NCBI GenBank assembly: GCA_032629725.1
Contig: JAFEVB010000037.1
Location: 310,001 to 374,000 of the forward strand
DNA: 64,000 nt
Direction: 5' to 3'
From: Gremmenia infestans
Lineage: Eukaryota; Ascomycota; Leotiomycetes; Helotiales; Hamatocanthoscyphaceae
The notes below the pieces were generated by a model. It was not told the origin of the DNA. It saw only the letters and a list, made by a program, of their open reading frames with translations, and did not search any database. The position numbers and the translations under genes are program-made. Position 1 is the first letter of the stretch. The number at the start of each line of letters is the position of its first letter. This document shows positions 56,704 to 64,000 of this stretch, in pieces.

Positions 56704-59171
56704 ATGAAATTCTCACTTGCGTCTTCGTTGGCGCTTTTAGTGGCCGTCAATGAGGCAAAGAATGTCCAGCGAAACATCCAAGCTCGTTCTTCATACAATC
56801 CCAAGCGTGCTCGACAGCTTCCGGCAGACTCAGTGGGCGTGAAAACAATCACTACACCCCAAAATATTACCATCAGGTACAAGGAGCCAGGGAAGGAAGG
56901 AGTCTGCGAAACTACACCGGGAGTGAATTCCTACTCAGGATATATCGACCTCGATGTGCGTACCTCTGGCACCCTGCAAACATTCTTTCAAATTATTACT
57001 GACAAACGAAAAGGAAAACTCTCATACATTCTTCTGGTTTTTTGAAGCGAGACACAATCCGAAAGAGGCACCTATAACTCTCTGGCTTAATGGCGGGCCT
57101 GGTTCAGATTCGATGATTGGACTTTTTGAGGGTAAGCAGGCTGAAATTGTGCTTTTGCTTTACTTCACTAACACTGGCAGAACTCGGTCCCTGCCATATC
57201 TCAAAAAACCTTTCTTCATACGTCAACCCTTACTCCTTTACCGAAGTCTCCAACGTGCTCTTTTTGTCGCAGCCATTAGGTGTTGGCTTTTCATACTCGG
57301 AGGAAGTAGCCGGGACGATTAATCCTGGTAAGTCGCCTATACTTCGGATTTGTGGCGCCTTATGAGTCTTCGCCTGAAATACAATTATGTGGTGGTAAGG
57401 CGAAAGCTGACAAGTATCATAGTTGATTATTCCGTCGAGAATTCAAGTTTCGCGGGTGTTAATGGAAGATATCCGGTGGTTGATGCCAGTATCCTAGACA
57501 CTACGAATCTTGCTGCTATTGCTTCTTGGCATGTGCTACAAGCTTTCCTGGGCGGGTTACCAAGCCTTGACTCGAACGTCACTTCGAAAGAATTTAATTT
57601 GTGGACAGAAAGGTAATGTCTCATAGGCATAGTCTTGAAGTGTTGACTAACGATCTCAACAGCTATGGTGGGCATTATGGACCCGGTAAGTCACAGTTTC
57701 CTCAAGGATACATCACAATTATTCTAACATCAAAGTAGCTTTCTACAATTACTTTTACGAGCAAAATCAATTGATTGAGAATGGGACGAATCAGGGAATT
57801 GCCCTCAATTTCAACACGCTAGGTGTCATCAACGGAATTATTGATGAGGCTATTCAAGCTCCCTAGTGAGTATCAGACACCCAAGGTTATCCTACAGTTC
57901 TGACTTGTCTCTTTGTATAGCTACCCCGAGTTTGCTGTCAACAGTATGTCTTTCACAAATATCCTTCCGCGAACATGGTGCTAATTAGAGGCCCAAGACA
58001 CCTACGGAATTAAAGCATATAACGACACGGTGTACGATTTTGCCAAATTTGCGTTAAAGTAAATAGCTCGGGTGATTGACCTCATGTGATTGGAACTGAC
58101 TTCTATATAGTATGGTAAACGGTTGCTTGTCTCAGATCGAGTACTGCAGAGCTACCAACATTTCTTCTGCGACTGACTACGCTATCTGCACCGAGGCAGA
58201 GAACTTATGCAGAGATACCGTTGAGGGTGTCTACTACAATATTGGAGAGCGTGGTGTTGTGAGTTTGTTAAGACCTCCCATGAAAATATATCTAACTGTA
58301 GTAGTATGATATCCGTCATCCATACGATGACCCAACTCCAGAGAGCTACTTTGTAGATTATCTCAACTTGCCGTCTGTAGCGAACGCGCTCGGTGTTAAC
58401 CTCAACTACACTGAAGACGCAAACAACGATGTCTATTATGCGTTCCAACAGACTGGAGACTTCGTCTTCCCAGATTTCAAAGACGACGTGGAGATGCTTT
58501 TAAATAACAGCGTCCGAGTTGCTCTCATTTATGGGGATGCTGATTACATCTGTAATTGGTAAGTTTACACTCTCTTGGATCTAATATCAAAATTGACATG
58601 TGCGCAGGTTCGGTGGTGAGGCCGTCTCGCTGGGCGTCGACTACACGCACAAGGAGGAATTTGCAGCAGCAGGGTACACACCTTTCTTGGTAGATGATAC
58701 CGAGTATGGTGAAGTAAGGCAGTATGGGAACTTTTCTTTCCTCCGTGTATACGAGGTCAGTTCCATCCAGCCCAAGTTCTCTTAAAAAAAACATAAGCCT
58801 GACAATAATCCAAAAGTCTGGTCACGAGGTTCCTTACTACCAACCAAAAGCAAGTCTCGAATTGTTCAAACGCGTACTCCTCCACCTAGACGTCGCAGAC
58901 GGAACGATTCCAATCACAGGAAATTTTTCAACATCGGGTGATGCACATGCCACGTAAGAAACCCTCTTCTTTGTCCCTCTGATTTTGCTGTGTGTGGGGG
59001 GCCTCGAAAAGTGTTTCATTCTTCCGACTCCTCCTCTTTGCAGGGAACACAATACTAATAAACCGTAGTCACACCAATTCCTTCGTCCCTCTGCCATCAA
59101 CGTCGAGCTCTGCAAGCGCTTCCGCTTCAGCAGCACTGCACCAGCCGATTATCCCAAGGGGAAAGTTGTAG
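56704..59171 (+). CDS. Secreted serine carboxypeptidase, peptidase family S10
   Basis: Inferred 13 exons: 56704-56955, 57014-57131, 57181-57327, 57423-57612, 57663-57685, 57739-57865, 57921-57943, 57989-58058, 58111-58258, 58305-58558, 58608-58755, 58817-58953, 59069-59171; all phases agree (579 aa). A signal peptide (MKFSLASSLALLVAV...) comes first. Landmarks in order: FFWFFEARHNPKEAPITLWL, LNGGPGSDSM (the oxyanion strand, usually GPGSSSM), QPLGVGFSYSE, the nucleophile motif ESYGGHYGP made across exons 4-5, the catalytic Asp in LIYGDADYICNW and the catalytic His in SGHEVPYYQP. If intron 12 is retained the protein ends at 58957, right after DAHAT; splicing adds a Ser/Ala-rich tail. Several N-glycosylation sites are visible. 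Reaction: removal of C-terminal residues at acidic pH outside the cell or in the vacuole. Confidence 0.87.
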
Positions 59172-59921
59172 ATGGAGAAGAAAACGGAAAGCTATAATAA
59201 TATGACAAATAATGCCCTTGCTTAGTCTTTCTTGGAAATAATACAATAGACTTCTTCAATGTCCAAATGTCCAGACTGAGCGATAAGATTCGCTTCCCTC
59301 GTCATGAGGAACCAAGTCGCAGCCGCAAGTTTGTCTGTGCTGCATGCGTTCTATTCTACAATTTTGCGAATTTTCCCGCCCCGTTCGTCTTGATATCTTA
59401 GTAGGGTGTCGGTTTGCTCCAGCTTCGGCGAAGTGCTACACACCTGGACGACCGTATTGGTAGACAATTCTGCTGAGGGAAGAGGCTGGTTTGACCAGCC
59501 ATCGACAAATTGTCTGTTAAAGCTGTGCTTAGGTCACCAAATCTGTTGACATGCAACACTGGAGGAGACTAATGAAATTGGTAAATCGTGCATGAAAAGC
59601 GTATTTTATTTATCACTAGGAGCCTTGTCCATTTTGTAAAGTGTTAGCTGGACAAAGGTTGGGATGAATATTGAGTGAGTCAGAAATTGATAAGGTTTTT
59701 GACGGTTGAAGAGCAAGTTTATACGGATAAGTAGCACTTTGGAAAGAAAAAAAGGGACCCAGAAGGTATAGAGGCAATGCGAGCTTTCTTGGAGGAGAGA
59801 ACATAAAAGAACGCTTCAATTGCTGCACGGGATCGAAGCGGGAAGAAGCAAATATCATTGAGATTTCGAGACTGCGGCTTGTAAGAGCAAGCGAGACACA
59901 TTCAAGGTCGTATTTCTACGT
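59172..59921. other. Interval between convergent genes, with a nested hairpin
   Basis: No gene is seen in these 750 bp. See the separate inverted-repeat entry at 59462. Confidence 0.5.
59462..59515. repeat. Nested inverted repeats
   Basis: Outer 8-bp arms AGACAATT and AATTGTCT enclose an inner perfect 7-bp stem GGCTGGT/ACCAGCC with a 3-nt loop. The inner hairpin is 3' of the carboxypeptidase gene and of the convergent ARPC1 gene. Could be a transcript 3'-end structure or chance. Confidence 0.7.
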
Positions 59922-61110
59922 CTAGGCGTTCCAGATGACAATCCTTCCATCCACACCACTCGCTATAACTTGTTAATATGCTTCTATATGAGAAATTTGG
60001 AAATACTCACTGCTGAACTTCTTAACAGCACCACCCGAGGCCTCATAGACTCGGATCGTACTGATAGTGTTTTGATGAACCGTTTTCAACTGGGTGTCAT
60101 CTTTAGTCTTGCCTTTCAAATCCATTTGCTTGAACATGTTGAAGGCTGATTCTTCCCGTGCATCTCCAAGTCCTGGACGTCCTTTCGACTCTAAAGAGCC
60201 AGTGAGTTGCCATCCGCCTTCGCTGCCTTTGAAGCGGTATGCTTCACAGTCATAGCCCGCTGCAATAATCTCACTCTCACCATTCCAGATGAGACTCATG
60301 AATGGTAGCAGTTGGGTACTGACACTAACAACGGCTCTTGGAGGTTGATCTGCCCCATTGGGATAAACAACGGTGATACTGCTATCATGAGCAGCAAATG
60401 CGAGAGCATCTCCACTTGGGGAAAATGAGACTGCGTGAACCCAGCCTGCCGAGTTATTGAGATATTCTCCACAGACAGTATTGAAGGGCAAACGTTCTCC
60501 CCACACACCCGGTTCCGGTTTGGTATCGACACCTTTGATGAAGCTCGAAAAGACCCTCGCATGTGCATCAGTGGAACCAGCAGCCAAAAGGACTGAGTTT
60601 GGATGCCAAGCTACAGTGGTAATGGTGCTTCGGATAGGCTTTTTGATATGCTTCGATACCCACCAGTCGTTCTCTTCCTCAAAGTAGCATACCGCAATGA
60701 CCCTGGCACCGGATCCTACGGCAAACTTCTCCTCAGACGGAGACCATCGCACAAATGTGGCTGCACGATTGATTCGGAGGAGGACGAGTGTAGGTTTATA
60801 GCCAGTAGGAGAAGGCTCCCAGACCAACGCATTTCGATCTCGAGGGCAATTAGCATTTTAAGAGCATGGTGTTCCAGTATGACATACCTTGCGAACAGGT
60901 GACAATCCTCCCGCTCTTCAACGCAATATCAACACTCGTGACGGTCTTGTCATGGCCTTTGAGCTCATCCTTGAGCTTGAATCCAGCCCCAGTCCGTCCG
61001 TAGAGTTCAACGCTGGTGTCACGCGCAACGGCCAACGTTTGCTTGTCTGCGGAGAAGGAGTGATCCGCGATCGGGTGATGGAATAGGTGGTGAACTTCTG
61101 GTGCAGCCAT
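59922..61110 (-). CDS. Arp2/3 complex subunit 1 (ARPC1/Arc40), WD40 propeller
   Basis: Three exons, 61110-60888, 60838-60011 and 59962-59922, giving 363 aa. The start MAAPEVHHLFHHPIADHSFS and the WD blades (RTGAGFKLKDELKGHDKTV, joined across intron 1 to DRNALVWEPSPTGYKPTLV) are characteristic of ARPC1. Later blades include VAWHPNSVLLAAGSTDAHAR and WVHAVSFSPSGDALAFAAHD. The tiny last exon supplies SGVDGRIVIWNA, the closing blade strand. Family knowledge: the subunit sits in the seven-protein Arp2/3 complex that nucleates branched actin at endocytic sites; yeast Arc40 is essential. The first intron has a weak acceptor (CTCGAG), chosen because it alone restores the frame and the blade. Length agrees with the family. 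Confidence 0.92.
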
Positions 61111-61312
61111 TTTAATACAGTCGTTTTGATAGGAGGAGCTCTCTACTATCAAGTGGTTTGAAGAAGTGTTGGATGTGGATGTTGGAGAGTCGATGTCGCA
61201 AGCTCGTAGCGGGGTTGCCTGAACCCACCGACGAAATTCTTGGGCCTCAATTGTCCTCGAAGGTGAAAGCGCGTCTTCCCCCACCATTCTCCCCCACAAC
61301 CACAACTTCAAA
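61111..61312. promoter_or_regulatory. 202-bp bidirectional promoter, ARPC1 and U2 B''-type genes
   Basis: Start codons on opposite strands are only 202 bp apart, so both 5' leaders and core promoters share this space. No TATA box is evident. Confidence 0.65.
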
Positions 61313-62003
61313 ATGCAGGAAAAGAAAGTCCCGGCATACGCGCCAAATCAATCGTGAGTTGGCTTATCTTTTGAGGAGAAACATATCTAACTTGCTCAAG
61401 ACTGTACATCACCAACCTCCCCTCATCGAAAATCCAGAAAGAAGACTTGCGAAGAGAGCTCTACATCCTGTTCGCTACCTATGGCCCAGTCCTCGATGTA
61501 GTCGCCCTACGGACAATGAAGATGCGAGGTCAGGCGCATATTGTTTATCGGGATATACAGACGGCAACCCAGGCGATGAGGTCTCTGCAAGGATTTGAGT
61601 TCTTCGGCAAAGAAATGGTGAGCTCTTTACACCTTCTTTGAGGATTATAGCTAATGTAGGATCTTCTTTTCAGCAAATACAATATGCCAAGTCAAAGTCA
61701 GACATGATTGCAAAGTTGGATGGTACCTTTAAAATGCCAGCTGCCGCGGCGGGAGCTGTTACTGCTACGGAATTACAGCAAAGTATTTTCAATGCGCCAC
61801 CCTCCGCCTCTACCACATCAAATACCACTGGAGCGACTACTGGATCTTTAAAACCACCTACTGGGAGTGTGGACCATGCTATGGAGGATGCGAGGAGCCC
61901 GACCACAAGTGCTGCTGGCCAGAAACGGAGGAGAGATGAGGAGGAGGAAGAAGATGATAGCGAGGAGGATGTTGCTATGGAGGAAGACAGTGACGACGAG
62001 TAG
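61313..62003 (+). CDS. U2 snRNP B''/U1A-type RRM protein
   Basis: Three exons, 61313-61353, 61401-61617 and 61674-62003, giving 195 aa. The single RRM covers about residues 10-95: RNP2 is LYITNLP and RNP1 is RGQAHIVY, with the U1A/U2B''-specific segments KIQKEDLRREL and MRSLQGFEFFGKEMQIQYAK. The tail is Ala/Thr/Ser-rich, then a KRRRDEEEEEDDSEED acidic stretch. The second RRM found in animal proteins is absent, as in yeast Msl1. Family knowledge: B'' binds stem-loop IV of U2 snRNA with A' to form part of the spliceosomal U2 particle. The choice between U1A and U2B'' is not certain from this one domain. Introns are in phase at every junction. Confidence 0.87.
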
Positions 62004-62208
62004 ATTCGTGAAAGTTGGTTTGCATTCAAGGTGTTTGGAGTTGGAGAGGTAATGTGCGACATAAAAAAGTGTTCTACACGAGCAAGATACCAGACAGGAA
62101 AATAATAAGTTATATTCGGCTATATAAACGCCTTAACCATACTGCTACTGCACGGTGTGTCCATTTTTAAAACTTCCTTTTCGTTGACTAAAAGGTTATT
62201 ACCCTCCT
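62004..62208. terminator. 3' region shared by convergent U2 B''-type and Atg10-type genes
   Basis: 205 bp between two convergent stop codons. Both transcripts must end here, so their 3' UTRs may overlap. No canonical AATAAA is seen; AATAATAAG at 62101 could act for the plus-strand gene. Confidence 0.4.
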
Positions 62209-63078
62209 TTATGCCTCCTCTGCTGCCATCTCAGGAGGTACCCATAAACCGACACAGCCTCCAACCAGCCCAAGCCAAATCATCAAGTAGTTAGCCATTG
62301 TGCAGTCGAAACTTTCCATGGCCTCCTTAGTCTGGCATGGATGAATGAAGAAAGCTGGGACGTCTGTAACGGGATGCGGCTGCAATGGAATTAGTACACA
62401 TGTACGCCAGTGAAGAAAGGGGCAAACTCACCGCAGCCGAAATTCCACCTGTAAATCCCGCAGCCCGAAGTCGACTCTTGTACTCAGGTGGTACAAGATA
62501 TCGGTAAACTGACTCCAGGTTAAAAGTAGGCTCGCCTATAGGAAGGTCGTGCAATGTGAACCACAATGTGGGCATGTTGTAGGTTGGGTGCAAGTGAACC
62601 TCATAAGTCACATATGGCTGGTCTGAATGCAAGCTATATCGGGGTAGAGCACCACTATCCATAGCCCCTCCATGTTGGTTCTGCAGCTGAGGGCGAAGTG
62701 CTTCCTATCTGATGTGTTAATGCCCTACTCTTGGAACTTCTACTCGTTTTGAAACATTTGGAAGAAGGAACCACGAACCTGGTCTGCATCTTCAGCGGCA
62801 GTTAACATGTCAACATCCACCGCGGGCCCATCAAGACCACTATTGAGTTTTTCAAAAGCTAGTGAGAGATCATCGTTCTCTTCGGGGAGGTGAAGCAGTC
62901 GAAGTATCTCGATGTAGGAGCTCCCAGTGGTTAAAGTCCTTCGTAAGCGGATCTTGAAGATCTTTCTTGTTGGGCCCAGCTCAGCTTTGACATACTTCTG
63001 GTCGAAGAATGCACACACAAGTTCGAACTCTTCTGTTGTAAGGAAAGGCCATTGACGGTAGTCCCCTCCATGTGCCAT
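62209..63078 (-). CDS. Atg10, E2-like enzyme of the Atg12-Atg5 autophagy conjugation system
   Basis: Three exons, 63078-62779, 62704-62432 and 62379-62209, giving 247 aa with agreeing phases. The N-terminus GDYRQWPFLTTEEFELVCAF is a typical Atg10 start (E2-like fold helix 1). Exon 2 holds VTYEVHLHPTYNMPTLWFTL and LHDLPIG, the central strands of the fold. The catalytic cysteine lies in exon 3 in VTDVPAFFIHPCQTKEAM; HPC(N/Q)T is the Atg10 signature. A Met/Trp/Gly/Val-rich C-terminal stretch completes it. Without the last exon the active site would be lost. Family knowledge: Atg10 takes Atg12 from the E1 enzyme Atg7 and transfers it to a lysine of Atg5. The first donor is GTTCGT, a form seen also in the polo kinase gene. 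No damage is visible. Confidence 0.9.
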
Positions 63079-64000
63079 GGTGGGATGAATCAGAGCGAGG
63101 GTTTAGCTCGTGAACCACTAGCCTCCAGACCGTAGAAGCAAAGAGTGTATCAATGAGGAGATACAAGTTCTTTGATTCCAAGGTGGGTCTGACTATTGAA
63201 CTTTAGTTACTGTAAACATAGGAGGGGGTGAGGCTAACTAACTTACCAGTCTAGATAGCAAATTGATGCTCGTCGTTGGCGAGTAGAATATTATACTTGC
63301 ATGCTTGAAATTCCAAGTCTTAAGTCCCGTTGTTGTTGACCATGCTATAGAATATAATAGAGGTATTAGGGCAGCTGGACATTCTGTTAGGTACTGGTTC
63401 TTTCAAATATGGAAGTCGCGAGACTCACTCGTGGTTCACCGCGTGCCCACAAACTAGAAGAATTAATACCTTGTTTGGAAGAGCATGAATAGATGGGTTC
63501 TGCATCTAAATTGGAGAAGGAAAACAATGACAGGGAGTACTTCCGAACTACTTACGAGTCAAAGATCCGTTCAAATTTCAAGGAGGTAGCTAGATTAACT
63601 TTCCTAAGCTGATACAATAGTTCTCACGGATCACCAAATGATTCAATCCAGGGGGTGCAATTACTACTTTCTGTGAATTTGTAGAATCTGGTCATCCACT
63701 TCAATGCAGCTTCTGGGATTGAGTGTTACTCGAGTAGATTCTTAAATACCTAGCCCTAGCCTACTGTAGGTAGTTAACCCCAGATTTTATAAGGTAACGA
63801 GGCTGAACATCGCTTTTCACTAGTCGCTAAATGCGGCCGATTTAGCCAAGGACAACGTGTATTGTACTCGTAAACAATTCCTCTATTACCACAATCCCGC
63901 CCAATATCTCTGGGCTCTTTCCTCCTTTGTAATTGTACCCTTATGCTTGTGCTATAGTCGCTCCTTACAGTTATGATATGAACGTTCGCGACCCTTTCAA
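63079..64000. other. Right flank, upstream of the Atg10-type gene, no gene seen
   Basis: 922 bp with only short random frames. Includes CCTAGCCCTAGCCTACTGTAGGTAGTT near 63750. The next gene to the right lies outside the window. Confidence 0.5.

Noticed and set aside
1..64000. tRNA and rRNA genes, CRISPR arrays, transposon terminal repeats, secondary-metabolite core genes
   Set aside because: Scanned by eye on both strands for T-loop and A/B-box words, spaced direct repeats, long terminal repeats and synthase motifs; nothing held up. A covariance-model scan for tRNAs would be decisive.

Overview
The window is 64 kb of nuclear DNA from a filamentous ascomycete (Pezizomycotina). Evidence for this is the class IV chitin synthase with its Skt5-type activator, a GH17 cell-wall glucanase, a DH-PH RhoGEF, short 45-75 nt introns with GT...CTAAC/CTGAC...AG signals, and a gene about every 2.5 kb on alternating strands. 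A leotiomycete (Helotiales-like) source is a guess from general sequence flavour only. There are no bacterial-type operons, no rRNA or tRNA gene that I could recognise, no CRISPR, no intact transposon and no secondary-metabolite cluster.

Layout. 0-5 kb: an ING/Yng2-type PHD protein (-) diverges from a Hos2/HosA-type histone deacetylase (+), followed by a DUF3605/Gig1-like protein (-). 5-9 kb: mostly non-coding, with one small predicted membrane protein. 9-14 kb: a MoaD-type sulphur carrier (-) diverges from a mitochondrial RNase II-family exonuclease (+, CYT-4/DSS1 type), then a short Ser/Thr/Pro-rich predicted GPI protein. 14-22.5 kb: a WD-repeat protein with a long pyrimidine-rich leader, flanked by long non-coding stretches full of microsatellites. 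22.5-36 kb is a cell-wall block: a secreted GH17 beta-1,3-glucanase-like protein (-), a class IV chitin synthase (-) and, divergently, an Skt5/Chs4-type SEL1-repeat activator with a CaaX box (+). 37-44 kb: a polo-like kinase (-) diverging from an OPA3-like protein (+), an unrecognised gene and an Rtc3/SBDS-domain protein. 44-48.7 kb: mostly non-coding, with one small four-helix membrane protein and one doubtful ORF. 48.7-63 kb is dense and conserved: DH-PH RhoGEF, Nas2/PSMD9 proteasome chaperone, Ran GTPase, a 13-exon secreted serine carboxypeptidase, ARPC1/Arc40, U2 B''/U1A-type RRM protein and the autophagy E2-like enzyme Atg10.

Most genes are ordinary core eukaryotic genes. The most interesting points are the adjacency of a chitin synthase and its predicted activator, the H4-acetylation/deacetylation pair at the left end, microexons in the carboxypeptidase (one carrying the active-site motif), and short GTAC- and CCTAGG-centred palindromic words that recur through the intergenic DNA. 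I did not find a clearly new biological system. Exon boundaries were inferred by hand from splice signals, reading frame and family conservation, with no transcript evidence.
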